Shown here piece after piece: positions 16,778 through 25,078 of a stretch of DNA of 64,000 nt. This DNA is from Saccharothrix algeriensis. Its GTDB lineage: Bacteria > Actinomycetota > Actinomycetes > Mycobacteriales > Pseudonocardiaceae. Numbering within the stretch: the stretch's first letter is position 1; each line of letters begins with the position of its first letter. The notes beneath the pieces are model-generated. The model made no database searches. It worked only from the letters and a program-made list of their open reading frames with translations, and was not told the origin of the DNA. Location: positions 806,001 to 870,000 of the forward strand of contig NZ_JAFBCL010000001.1 of NCBI RefSeq assembly GCF_016907655.1, written 5' to 3'. The position numbers were made by a program, and so were the translations under genes.

Positions 16778-18610
16778 TCAGTCGAGCGGGATCTCGTCGC
16801 GCCAGTCGCGGTCCTCGCGCCACTGCGGCTGCTCCGCCTTGTCCAGGAGGAAGTTGCCGAGCGCCAAGTGGTCGATGTCGGTGCGCATGAAGCAGGCGTA
16901 CGCGTCGCGCGGGGTGTTCACGATCGGCTCACCGCGCACGTTGAACGACGTGTTGACCAGCACCGGGCACCCGGTCTCGGCCTTGAAGGCGCTCAGCAGC
17001 GCGTGGTAGGCCGGGTTGCTCGTCGGCGTGACGGTCTGCACCCGTGCCGAGTAGTCCACGTGCGTCACCGCCGGGATGGTCGAGCGGTGCACCTTGAGCA
17101 GGTCGAGGCCCTTCGCCGCCGAGGTCGCCTCCAGCCGCTGCGCGGACGCGACCGGCGCGACGACGAGCATGTACGGGCTCTCCTGGGGCAGGTCGAAGTA
17201 GTCCTTGGCGTCCTCGGCCGGCACCGAGGGCGCGAACGGCCGGAACGACTCGCGGAACTTGATCTTGAGGTTCATCTGGGTCTGCGTCGCCGGGTCGCGC
17301 GGGTCGCCCAGGATCGACCGCGCGCCCAGCGCGCGCGGCCCGAACTCCATCCGGCCCTGGAACCACCCGACGATCCGCCCCTCCGCCAGCAGCCCGGCCA
17401 CCGTCGTGGCCAGGTCCGCCGGGTCGAGGCGCCGGTGCGGGATGCCCTCCGCGGCCAGGAAGGCCGCGATCTCCTCGTCGTCGTAGCCGGGGCCGAGCAG
17501 CGACGACGACATCGCGTCCCGCCCGGTGCCCAGGTGCGCCCGGCCCGCGCCGCGCTCGACGGCCACGGCCAGCGCCGCGCCCAGCGCGCCGCCCGCGTCG
17601 CCCGCGGCGGGCTGCACCCACACCTCGTCGAAGACGCCCTGCTCGATGACCTTGCCGTTGGCCACGCAGTTCAACGCGACCCCGCCGGCCAGGCACAGCC
17701 GCGACTCGCCGGTCACCGCGCGCGCGTGCCGGGCCAGCTTGAGCACGACCTCCTCGGTGACCTCCTGCACCGACGCGGCGAGGTCGAACTCGCGCTCGGT
17801 CAGCGGGCCCTCCGGCTGCCTGCGCGGCCCGCCGAACAGCTGCTCGAACCCGCGGCCGGTCATCACCTGGCCGCGCAGGTACTCGAAGTAGGCCATGTCG
17901 AGCCGGAACGACCCGTCCGGCTTGACGTCGATGAGCCGCTCGCGGATCAGGTCGGCGTGGACCGGCTTGCCGTAGGGCGCCAGGCCCATCAGCTTGTACT
18001 CGCCGGAGTCGACCTTGAACCCGCAGAAGTAGGTGAACGCCGAGTACAGCAGGCCCAGCGAGTGCGGGAAGCGGATCTCCGAGATCGGCCGCACCTCGTC
18101 GCCCCGGCCGTGCCACAGCGTCGTGGTCGCCCACTCGCCGACGCCGTCGACGCACAGCACCGCCGCGGAGTCGTAGGGGCTCGGCAGGAACGCCGACGCG
18201 GCGTGCGACTCGTGGTGCCGGCGCACGACGACCTCCGGCACCGGCCCGCCGATCGCGGCGAGCCGGTCGCGCACCACGTCGGCGGTCCTGCGCTTCCACG
18301 ACAGCCACTGGGGCAGCGTCTCGCGGAACGACGCGAAACCGCCCGGGGCCGCGGCGGCCAGCGTGCTCAGCACCCGGCCGAACTTCAGCCCCGGGTCCTC
18401 GTAGTAGGCGACGGCGCCCAGGTCGCCGACGCCGATGCCCGCCTGCTCCAGGCAGTAGCGCACCGCCGAGGCGGGGAACGCGGAGTCGTGCCTGCGCCTG
18501 CTGAACCGCTCCTCCTGCGCGGCGGCGACGGTGACCCCGTCCACCACCAGGGCGGCTGCGCTGTCGTGGTAGAAGGCCGAGATCCCCAGGATCGGGGCGC
18601 TGCCGGTCAT
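16778..18610 (-). CDS. NodU/CmcH-family O-carbamoyltransferase
   Basis: The 610-residue protein opens with ILGISAFYHDSAAALVVDG and carries the family core RRHHESHAASAFLPSP, LCVDGVGEWAT, and, in the second domain, FQGRMEFGPRALGARSILGDPR and CPVLVNTSFNVRGEPIV. These enzymes activate carbamoyl phosphate with ATP and transfer the carbamoyl group to a hydroxyl of a natural product. The length is normal for the family. The ATG lies 17 bases after the diiron-protein gene with a GTGGAG ribosome site. It predicts that the operon's product bears a carbamate. No cofactor or metal-binding residue looks missing. Confidence 0.93.
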   Translation of the reverse strand: MTGSAPILGISAFYHDSAAALVVDGVTVAAAQEERFSRRRHDSAFPASAVRYCLEQAGIGVGDLGAVAYYEDPGLKFGRVLSTLAAAAPGGFASFRETLPQWLSWKRRTADVVRDRLAAIGGPVPEVVVRRHHESHAASAFLPSPYDSAAVLCVDGVGEWATTTLWHGRGDEVRPISEIRFPHSLGLLYSAFTYFCGFKVDSGEYKLMGLAPYGKPVHADLIRERLIDVKPDGSFRLDMAYFEYLRGQVMTGRGFEQLFGGPRRQPEGPLTEREFDLAASVQEVTEEVVLKLARHARAVTGESRLCLAGGVALNCVANGKVIEQGVFDEVWVQPAAGDAGGALGAALAVAVERGAGRAHLGTGRDAMSSSLLGPGYDDEEIAAFLAAEGIPHRRLDPADLATTVAGLLAEGRIVGWFQGRMEFGPRALGARSILGDPRDPATQTQMNLKIKFRESFRPFAPSVPAEDAKDYFDLPQESPYMLVVAPVASAQRLEATSAAKGLDLLKVHRSTIPAVTHVDYSARVQTVTPTSNPAYHALLSAFKAETGCPVLVNTSFNVRGEPIVNTPRDAYACFMRTDIDHLALGNFLLDKAEQPQWREDRDWRDEIPLD

Positions 18611-18627
18611 GGGTGCTCCACGGGGGT

Positions 18628-20682
18628 TCACCGGCGCGCCGCCTTGCGCTGCGCGCGGCGGGCCAGGTGGCCGTCGGGTGGGGTGAGGGAGCGGAAGCCG
18701 ACGCGGACGCGCGACCACGCGTGGTCCGTCGCGTCCGCCGGCAACGCGCACATGTAGGTGGCGATGGCGTCGGCCGCCCAGGCGGAGTGGCCGCTCGCGA
18801 CGTTGTCGATGGTGTTGTGGATGTCGACGAAGCGGGTGCTGAACCCGTGCTCCTTCAAGGCGATCCGCGCCCGGCGGTAGCTGCCGCCCACGCCGGACAG
18901 CTCCATCGCCAGGTTCATGCCGAGCACCTCGGGCAGGAAGGTGCGCGGGAACCGGCCGAGGCTGAGCCAGTACACCGGCAGCTCGAACGACCGGTCGTGG
19001 AAACCCTCCCACCGCGCGAACGCGGGCGTCGCCGTCGGCGGCGGCTCGACGCCCATCTCGCGCAGCAGCGCCCGGTAGATCAGCGGGTGGTTCAGCCGCA
19101 CCTCGCCGTTGCCCAGCTCGTCCCAGTAGGTCTCGAACAGCGAGAACCCGATCTGGCCGGACGCCTGCTCGTAGTCGGTGAAGCCCTGGAGCCAGGAGCC
19201 GTCGATCAGGGTCAGCGGCGCGAGCTGCACGGTGGACTCGACCAGCGCCTGCCTGCTGGGCACCGTCCCGCCCGAGCCCGCCTCGAACTCGCGGTCGTGC
19301 CGGTCGTGCTGCTCGACCAGCCACGGGCGCAGCCCCTCCGCGGGCCAGGCGCGCGGCAGCATCAGCTCGGTGTCGTCGATGTGGTGCGCCGAGCGGGCCA
19401 GCCAGCCGCGCACGTACCGGCGCGCCCACGCGCGCAGCGCCGGTGTGTCGGCGCGCGACAGCAGGCGGTGGTACGCGTCGCGGATGTCCGCCGGCTCGGT
19501 CCCGTGCTCGTCGGGTTCCAGCGGCGGCAGCGCGGGCAGCGCCGTGCCGACCCGCGGCGGGGCCGTCCGGGCGTCGGGCAGGCCGTCGATCCACCGGCGG
19601 ATCACCGTGACGTCCTCGGGGGCGAACACCCGGAACATCGGGCCGCGCTCGCCGATCAGCCCGTTCACCAGCGGGCTGCCGTCGGCGTCGCCCGGCTTGA
19701 CCAGCCTGCTGCCCGCCAGCGCGGCCAGCACCGGCGCCGGGTCGGTGCGGGCCCGCGCGAGCAGCGCCGAGAGGGTGTCCTCGCCGAGCCGGTAGTCCTG
19801 GTGGTAGACCGCGCCCTCCCTGGCCCGCAGCCGGATCAGCTCCGCCATGTCGTGCGCCGGGTCGAGCGCGGCGTCCAGGTCGGCGCGCAGGTCCTCGTTC
19901 CAGCGGCGCAGCGCCGCGCACGCCCACCGGAAGCCCAGGGCGACCCGCTCGGCGTCGGCGGCCCGCGCGGTCGCGACCTCCTCGGCCAGCGCGAGCGCCG
20001 GCTCGCCGCCCGGTTCGCGCGCGCAGGCCGGGTCGATGGCGGCCCAGTCGGCCGGCACCGAGTCGCGCGGCAGCCGGAGCGCGGGCAGCAGCCCCACCGT
20101 GCGCAGGCACAGGTCGGCGCCGAGCAGTTCGGCGTCGAACTCGTCGGGCCGCCTGCTCATCAGCAGCAGCACGGCGGGCACGTGGAACGCCCAGTCCGGC
20201 ACGCGCTCGTCGAGCACCAGGTTGGCCGCGGGCACGGCGTGCTCGGCCAGCCGCAGCTCCCGCAGCACCGCCAGGAACGCCGCGCCGCGCGACGCGTGCG
20301 GGTGGCCGGCCCCGACGTCCCCGGCGTAGAGCGCCAGCACGCGCAGCGACACCGCGTCCTCGGCGCGGCCCATGCCGCTGAGCCACTGGAGCCACGCGCC
20401 GGAGCGCAGCGCCAGCGGCGCGCAGCCCAGCACGGCCCGGCGGACCAGGCTGGCCCGGTCGCCGTCGCCGACGGCCTTCTCCCCCAGGGCGAGGTACCTG
20501 TCGCGCTCGGCCCGCGCCCACGCAGCGACGTCGGCGCGCAGCTCGGGCAGCGGGCGCGCCGGGTCCGCGTCGCGGTCCAGCACCGCGCGCAGGCCGCGGA
20601 CGACCGCCTCGCCCGACAGCAGGCACTCCGGGTCCAACGCGCTCGCGTAGGCGGAGCGCGCGGTGGTCAGGTCGGCGCTCAT
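18628..20682 (-). CDS. Haem-oxygenase-like diiron oxidase (HDO), large form
   Basis: The C-terminal third of this 684-residue protein has the iron-containing redox enzyme pattern: FETYWDELGNGEVRLNH (517-532) and then STRFVDIHNTIDNVASGH, whose H622, D626 and H632 match the second helix of metal ligands. HDO enzymes use two irons and O2 for N-oxygenation, C-C cleavage or desaturation. The roughly 500 N-terminal residues are helical, Ala/Arg-rich and unassigned, which is longer than the familiar 250-350-residue HDOs. The ATG overlaps the stop of a 28-aa ORF (TGATG). Its position makes it the key oxidative step of the operon. Confidence 0.8.
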   Translation of the reverse strand: MSADLTTARSAYASALDPECLLSGEAVVRGLRAVLDRDADPARPLPELRADVAAWARAERDRYLALGEKAVGDGDRASLVRRAVLGCAPLALRSGAWLQWLSGMGRAEDAVSLRVLALYAGDVGAGHPHASRGAAFLAVLRELRLAEHAVPAANLVLDERVPDWAFHVPAVLLLMSRRPDEFDAELLGADLCLRTVGLLPALRLPRDSVPADWAAIDPACAREPGGEPALALAEEVATARAADAERVALGFRWACAALRRWNEDLRADLDAALDPAHDMAELIRLRAREGAVYHQDYRLGEDTLSALLARARTDPAPVLAALAGSRLVKPGDADGSPLVNGLIGERGPMFRVFAPEDVTVIRRWIDGLPDARTAPPRVGTALPALPPLEPDEHGTEPADIRDAYHRLLSRADTPALRAWARRYVRGWLARSAHHIDDTELMLPRAWPAEGLRPWLVEQHDRHDREFEAGSGGTVPSRQALVESTVQLAPLTLIDGSWLQGFTDYEQASGQIGFSLFETYWDELGNGEVRLNHPLIYRALLREMGVEPPPTATPAFARWEGFHDRSFELPVYWLSLGRFPRTFLPEVLGMNLAMELSGVGGSYRRARIALKEHGFSTRFVDIHNTIDNVASGHSAWAADAIATYMCALPADATDHAWSRVRVGFRSLTPPDGHLARRAQRKAARR

Positions 20683-20768
20683 CAGAACATCGGGTAGATC
20701 GAGGCGTCGTCGGCCTTCTTCTTCTTGCGGCCGAACAACTTCGCCACGAGTCGACGGAGGAAGCTCAT
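20682..20768 (-). CDS. 28-aa peptide of the HDO/carbamoyltransferase operon
   Basis: An ATG preceded at proper distance by AGGAGAGG opens a 28-codon frame that stops on the HDO start (TGATG). The peptide has an amphipathic basic N-terminus (MSFLRRLVAKLFG), a KKKK block and a contrasting end, DDASIYPMF. It fills the space between two operon genes exactly, with its own ribosome site. It might be a carrier or substrate peptide for the ATP-grasp and HDO enzymes, a membrane-associated accessory peptide like the SxtJ-like one, or only a coupling ORF. I know of no characterised homologue. Confidence 0.65.
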   Translation of the reverse strand: MSFLRRLVAKLFGRKKKKADDASIYPMF

Positions 20769-20793
20769 CGGGTGGTCCACCTCTCCTGACGCG

Positions 20794-21810
20794 TCAGTTC
20801 GATAATCCGAGGACGTGCTTGGCCAGCAGGCCGGAGACCAGGTCGTGGCCTTCGTCGGTGAAGTGGATCCGGTCGACGAAGACCCAGTCGCGGGGGCCGA
20901 CCGCGTCGGCCAGGACGGGGTTCAGGTCGACGAACGGGACCCCCAGGCGCGCGCAGCCCTCGGCGAGCCCGGCCGCGTAGCGCCGGCCCGAGGACATGGC
21001 CGCGATGTCGCCGTAGGCGCGGCCGAAGTCGGAGATCGCGTCCAGCTCGGCGAACAGGGCCCGCTCCTGCGGGGCGTGCTCCTCGCGCACCCACGTGGCC
21101 AGCGGCTGGAGCACGTAGGTCAGCTTGGCGCCGGTCGCCTGCGCCAGCAGCCGCCAGATGTCGAGGTGGCGCAGCGTCAGGTCGACCGCGATGGCGATCT
21201 GCTCGTCGAGCTCCGGCACGGGCTCCGGCGCGGGCGCGGGCCGCGACCGCAGCCGGGAGAAGGCGGACTTGCGCCCCTTGGCGCGCAGGTCGTCGATCGC
21301 CTCGAAGAACTCGGCGGAGTTGAAGAACCCGCCGTGGTCGCCGCGCTTGGACTCGGGCAGCCGGGCCAGGCCCAGGTTGTTGAACCCCGAGAACAGCACG
21401 ATCTCCTCGACCTGCGGCACCAGGTGCCGGTACAGCAGGAACAGCATCAGCTCCTGCGTCGAGTTGTGGCTGCGACCGCCGAAGTTCAACCACGGCGTCG
21501 ACGGCGCGTGCTCGGTCCACAGCCGCGAGGCGAGCGTCGCCTCGTCGCGGGAGGCGCCGATGCCGAAGACGGTGGACGAGCCCGCGATCAGCCGCACCGG
21601 CCCGTCGGGCACCCGGCCGCCCGCCGAGGCGTGGCCGTCCGCGCCGTGCGAGAGGCGGAAGCCCAGCGCGTCGGTGTTGACCACCTCGCTGCGGTGGTCG
21701 GTGGGGTGGAAGTACATCAGGTAGGGCAGCCAGCGGATGTCGCCGCGGTCGTCGAACTTCTCGGCGTACTGGAGCATCTGTGGCGTCAGCTCAGCGCGTT
21801 GCGATGTCAC
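20794..21810 (-). CDS. SGNH/GDSL-family hydrolase-like protein
   Basis: This 338-residue protein carries the blocks of the SGNH fold: block I LIAGSSTVFGIG (Ser near residue 78), a glycine block NFGGRSHNS, block III FSGFNNLG, and block V DRIHFTDEGH near residues 313-317. It also has a charged insertion near residues 165-195. Relatives act as esterases or acyltransferases. There is no signal peptide, so cytoplasmic action in the pathway is likely. The GTG overlaps the stop of the exporter (GTGA). It may acylate or deacylate a pathway intermediate. Confidence 0.8.
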   Translation of the reverse strand: MTSQRAELTPQMLQYAEKFDDRGDIRWLPYLMYFHPTDHRSEVVNTDALGFRLSHGADGHASAGGRVPDGPVRLIAGSSTVFGIGASRDEATLASRLWTEHAPSTPWLNFGGRSHNSTQELMLFLLYRHLVPQVEEIVLFSGFNNLGLARLPESKRGDHGGFFNSAEFFEAIDDLRAKGRKSAFSRLRSRPAPAPEPVPELDEQIAIAVDLTLRHLDIWRLLAQATGAKLTYVLQPLATWVREEHAPQERALFAELDAISDFGRAYGDIAAMSSGRRYAAGLAEGCARLGVPFVDLNPVLADAVGPRDWVFVDRIHFTDEGHDLVSGLLAKHVLGLSN

Positions 21811-23069
21811 GAGAGTGGTGTCCCTGTTCCCAGTCGAGGCGCGGACGGCAGCTTTTCTTCGGTTGTCGCGATCCTGGTGTACCGGTCCCTGGTTCGTTCG
21901 GCCCAGGCGACCACGAAGGGGGTGACCAGCCCGGCGGCGGCGAACAGCGCGCCCACCACGAGCCAGCCGGGCGCGCCCCACCCGATGCACAGCGCGGTCA
22001 GCAGGGCGGGTCCGGTGCTCTCGGCCAGGGCCATGCCGATCCCGAACACGCCGAGGTACTGGCCCTGCGCCCGGGTGGGCGCGAGCGCGAAGGACAGCTC
22101 GAACCCGCCCGCGGCCTGCCACAGCTCGCCGATGGTGTGGATCACGGCGGCGACCAGCAGCAGGGCCACCGCCGCCCACGTCGGGGCGCCCGCCGACCAG
22201 GCGATCACGACGCAGGCCGCGAGGAGCGCGAACCCGGCCCGGCGCATGGTCCGGCCGCCCTCGGCGGGCGTGTCGACGTTCCGGGCGGCCCGCACCTGGA
22301 ACAGGACCACGATCGCCGTGTTGAGCACGACGATCGCCGAGATGACCCAGCGCGGGGCCGTGGTGGCGGTGACCACCCACAGCGGGATGGCCACGGTGAG
22401 CACCCGGTACTGGATCGACAGCACGCCGTCGAGCAGGGACACCGCCAGGTACGGCAGGTCGCGCAGCGCGGTCCAGGTCGGCCCGTCCGCCTTCGGCTCC
22501 GGTCGGATCGCGGGCACCCGCAGCATCACCGCGGCCGACCCGACCAGGCAGGCCGCGTTGAGCAGCAGCACCAGGACGTAAGCCTGGCGGGTGTCCACAG
22601 TGGCCACCCACCCGGCCAGCGCGGCGCCCGCCGCGATGCCGACGTTGGTCACCGACCGGATGTAGGCGCGGAACTCCTGCGGCCGGGCGCCGCCGTACCG
22701 GTTGATGATCGGGCCCCTGGCCACCAGGCCCGCGGACTGCGCCGCGGTGGCCACCGCCGCCAGCACCAGGAACACCCAGAACGAACCGACCAGCGTGAAC
22801 GCCCCGGTGGACGCGCCGCCGGTGACCAGGCACGCGACGTATGCGCCGCGCGGCCCCCACCGGTCGGCCGCCCGGCCGACCAGGATCCCGCTGACCACCG
22901 CCACGAACCCGGCGACGCTGAGCCCCAGCCCCACCAGCTCCGGTTCGAGGCGCACCACCCGGACGAAGTACAGCACGGCCGCGGTGAGGAAGATGCCCTT
23001 CCCGACCGTGCCGATCAGGGTGGCCGCGGCCAGCGTCCTCTTCGGGCCGGGCTCAGGAAGCAGCGGCAC
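21807..23069 (-). CDS. MFS transporter (probable exporter)
   Basis: A 420-residue membrane protein with about twelve hydrophobic segments. The loop after segment 2 reads VGRAADRWGPRGAY, the major-facilitator signature, and a central charged loop follows VPAIRPEPKADG. The first gene of full size in the minus-strand operon, it probably exports the operon's product and gives self-protection. The GTG start sits inside the end of a 33-codon ORF, so its translation may depend on that leader being read. Confidence 0.85.
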   Translation of the reverse strand: MPLLPEPGPKRTLAAATLIGTVGKGIFLTAAVLYFVRVVRLEPELVGLGLSVAGFVAVVSGILVGRAADRWGPRGAYVACLVTGGASTGAFTLVGSFWVFLVLAAVATAAQSAGLVARGPIINRYGGARPQEFRAYIRSVTNVGIAAGAALAGWVATVDTRQAYVLVLLLNAACLVGSAAVMLRVPAIRPEPKADGPTWTALRDLPYLAVSLLDGVLSIQYRVLTVAIPLWVVTATTAPRWVISAIVVLNTAIVVLFQVRAARNVDTPAEGGRTMRRAGFALLAACVVIAWSAGAPTWAAVALLLVAAVIHTIGELWQAAGGFELSFALAPTRAQGQYLGVFGIGMALAESTGPALLTALCIGWGAPGWLVVGALFAAAGLVTPFVVAWAERTRDRYTRIATTEEKLPSAPRLGTGTPLS

Positions 23070-23154
23070 CGGTGCGCCCAGCCGACAGCGCGATTTCCCG
23101 CACCACTCGATTCACCCAGCCCACGGCGATACCGCGCGCGTGTTTCGCTGACAA
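23053..23154 (-). CDS. Possible 33-aa leader ORF of the operon
   Basis: A TTG preceded by GGGGGAAA, 38 bases after a predicted transcription start, opens a 33-codon frame (SAKHARGIAVGWVNRVVREI, ending GAAAS). It runs 17 bases into the MFS gene in another frame. It may be a leader for translational coupling, or a small peptide in its own right. The TTG start and small size leave doubt. Confidence 0.4.
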   Translation of the reverse strand: MSAKHARGIAVGWVNRVVREIALSAGRTGAAAS

Positions 23155-23198
23155 GATTTCCCCCAGAGCCGACGACGAACACCGCCGATATTTAAATC

Positions 23199-23227
23199 AC
23201 GCTACATACGCTCTTTTCACCGGTCAA
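23199..23227 (-). promoter_or_regulatory. Sigma-70-type promoter of the minus-strand operon
   Basis: On the minus strand TTGACC (23222-23227) and TAGCGT (23199-23204) are separated by exactly 17 bases, in an AT-rich patch unusual for this window. Transcription should start near 23192 and cover the leader ORF and all genes to 15363. Confidence 0.7.
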
Positions 23228-23228
23228 T

Positions 23229-23244
23229 CGTGATGCGTGTCACA
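23229..23244. promoter_or_regulatory. CRP/FNR-type operator
   Basis: CGTGA-N6-TCACA matches the symmetric half-sites bound by CRP/GlxR-type regulators (TGTGA-N6-TCACA) with one outer mismatch. It lies directly upstream of the -35 element of the operon, the usual activator position. Confidence 0.55.
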
Positions 23245-23745
23245 AGGGGTGAACGGAGTGCGGATTGATCCGGACCACGGGTGGACCGGCGTTTCACCAC
23301 TGCTCCGTTCGAGTGGTGACCGGAACTCTTCCCACATCGCGGGAGCAAAAGCCCTGCTCGCCCGGCTCGCGTCTCAGTTGGCGCCCGACGGGTCAGGAGC
23401 GTTGGCGAAGACCGAACCAGCGCCGGCGGCCGGGCACGGCGCTTTCATCGGAGGCCGCGGGGACGTGACGCACTGCGGGTTCACGCAGTGGATCGCGGCA
23501 AATCGGGATCGGGCGGTTCGCGTGCCCGTCGGACTTCACCACCGGTCGCCGAAAGCGCATTCATCCGGCATACCGGACACCGACACCTCGCCGAAATCAC
23601 GTGCCTGAATAGACCGCCCACTCCGGGCAGGGCATTGTGGAAGGGTTCGGGCGCGCGCGGGGCGCTCCGGGCGTCGCACCGCCGTGGTGCCCGCGCCCGG
23701 CACGAGCGGGTCGGGCGGCGGGTGCGCCGGCGGCGCGGCAGGCGC
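23245..23745. other. Intergenic region, no gene seen
   Basis: About 500 bases between the operon promoter and the DinB-like gene. G+C is lower than around it and short frames are broken by stops. I see no conserved motif, structured RNA or strong hairpin that can be named. Confidence 0.4.
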
Positions 23746-24273
23746 TCAGCCCGGGTGACCGCCGACGTCCGGGTTCGCCGACGCGGCGACCCGGAGGAGG
23801 CGCAATTGCCCGATCTCGGACACGTTCTTCATCAGTTCGGCGTTCACCCACGCCACGGTGTGCCCGACCGTGCGGTCCCGCCACGGGAAGGTGGACGGCG
23901 CGGACAGGTCCAGGGTCGGCAGCAGCCCGGTCCACTCGTCGCGCAGGCCGCGCAGCCAGTCCGCCGCCCGGTCCGGCCCGGGCCACGAGACCTCCGCGCG
24001 GTGGCGCGGGGTGCGCCCCAGCACGTGGTCGATCGCGACCGACCACCACCAGCCCACGTGCCAGGACACCCAGGCGATGGTGGGCACCGGCACCGGTTCG
24101 GGCTCGGTCTCGGCCCAGTCCGGCGCCCCGTCCCGGATCGTCCACACCGAGCCGACCGGTTCCCAGAGGTGGTCCTCGGGCGCCAGCCGTTCCAGGTGGT
24201 ACTCGAACAGCGACCAGGTCAGGTCGAACTGCCAGCGGAGCAGGTCGCGATCGGGCACGCCGTGATTGTGCAC
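23746..24273 (-). CDS. DinB-superfamily protein
   Basis: The 175-residue product has the four-helix DinB pattern: LLRWQFDLTWSLFEYHLERL at the start, then IAWVSWHVGWWWSVAIDHVLG with the metal-type histidine, and a final helix VAWVNAELMKNVSEIGQLRLL with Asn/Glu where many relatives have His-x3-His. The superfamily includes metal-dependent thiol transferases and DNA-damage-inducible proteins. The start may be the GTG at 24273 or the one at 24258; neither has a clear ribosome site. It stands alone on the minus strand. Confidence 0.75.
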   Translation of the reverse strand: MHNHGVPDRDLLRWQFDLTWSLFEYHLERLAPEDHLWEPVGSVWTIRDGAPDWAETEPEPVPVPTIAWVSWHVGWWWSVAIDHVLGRTPRHRAEVSWPGPDRAADWLRGLRDEWTGLLPTLDLSAPSTFPWRDRTVGHTVAWVNAELMKNVSEIGQLRLLRVAASANPDVGGHPG

Positions 24274-24312
24274 GGCGCGCGGCGGACCGCGGAAGCCGAT
24301 TTCACCGACCTG

Positions 24313-24362
24313 CCGCCGGCCGGCTCCGGGGCGGCGCTCCCCGCCCCGGAGCCGGCCGGCGG
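24313..24362. repeat. Perfect 22-bp inverted repeat
   Basis: Arms at 24313-24334 and 24341-24362 are perfectly complementary around a 6-base loop. The hairpin lies between the DinB-like gene start (minus) and the promoter of the MerR leader (plus). No known plus-strand transcript ends here, so it may stop antisense transcription coming from the right or serve as an insulator. Confidence 0.7.
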
Positions 24363-24456
24363 GCCCCTCGTGCCGCTCGACCTCGGCCGGGGCGGCGCAT
24401 CACCGCTGGTGAGCGGGCCTCTGTCACCCAGACGAGTAAATCTGTGCCAGCGGGAG

Positions 24457-24486
24457 TAGACATTCGCGCCCCACTGCGTGTAGTGT
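24457..24486 (+). promoter_or_regulatory. Promoter of the MerR leader transcript
   Basis: TAGACA (24457-24462) and TAGTGT (24481-24486) lie 18 bases apart, a good vegetative promoter. The predicted start near 24493 places a ribosome site and the 9-codon uORF immediately downstream. Confidence 0.6.
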
Positions 24487-24512
24487 TCTCCTCGTCGGAA
24501 GAGAAGGATTCG

Positions 24513-24542
24513 ATGGCACGGGAGATGACGAACTGCCCGTGA
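24513..24542 (+). CDS. 9-codon upstream ORF
   Basis: ATG-initiated uORF coding MAREMTNCP, with AGAAGGA placed correctly upstream and about 20 bases after the predicted transcription start. Short leader peptides of this kind let a stalling ribosome choose between RNA folds. The codons do not show a single-amino-acid run. Confidence 0.5.
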   Translation: MAREMTNCP

Positions 24543-24573
24543 GTTCGAGGCAAGACGGTCGGACGTGCCGGGG

Positions 24574-24790
24574 GCCAGTCGGTGAAGGGGCCTCGCGGCA
24601 GTGGACCAGGGGTCGATCGGCGGTCAAGACCGGAGGAACGATTCCGGCGCCGGCGACCGGGTGAAGTGGAAAGTGGTCGAAGCAGTAGCAAGAGGTAGCA
24701 GCAGGTGCAGTACGGCCAGGTCTGCCGGAGCCGATCGGTGAAAGGGGCTCCGCGCAGGTGGCCGAGGGCGGTCGGCGAGGTGATTCCGGC
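24574..24790 (+). repeat. Degenerate direct repeat in the MerR leader
   Basis: Two copies about 155 bases apart share CGGTGAA(A)GGGGC, a CGCGGCAG/CGCGCAGG block and a GATTCCGGC block in the same order. They look like a duplicated RNA domain rather than coding sequence. Confidence 0.5.
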
Positions 24791-25048
24791 ATGTGCACCA
24801 GGACCGGTGCCGACCGTCACGTGAGGTTGTACGAGTCAGTGATCAGAGGAGAAGGGAAGGGTTGCACACCATCGGATCGCCCGGTCTCGGTTGAACTCGA
24901 CCGGACGGGTACCGCGGTTCCATCGGAACGGAAGGTGGTCTTCGGTCACGCACAAGCGATCCCCGCAGCGCCCGCTTCCAGTGCGGGTGGCGCGGACAGA
25001 GGAAGCCGGTCTCACGGTCGGCTAGGTGGAAGTGGAACCCAACACCCC

Positions 25049-25078
25049 GGGGCCCCGGCGCTACTGCGCCGGGGCCCC
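25049..25078 (+). terminator. 13-bp hairpin before the MerR start
   Basis: Perfect 13-base arms (25049-25061 and 25066-25078) around TACT, 18 bases before the MerR ATG. Its place inside the leader, upstream of the coding region rather than behind it, suggests attenuation. It lacks a strong U-tract. Confidence 0.7.
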
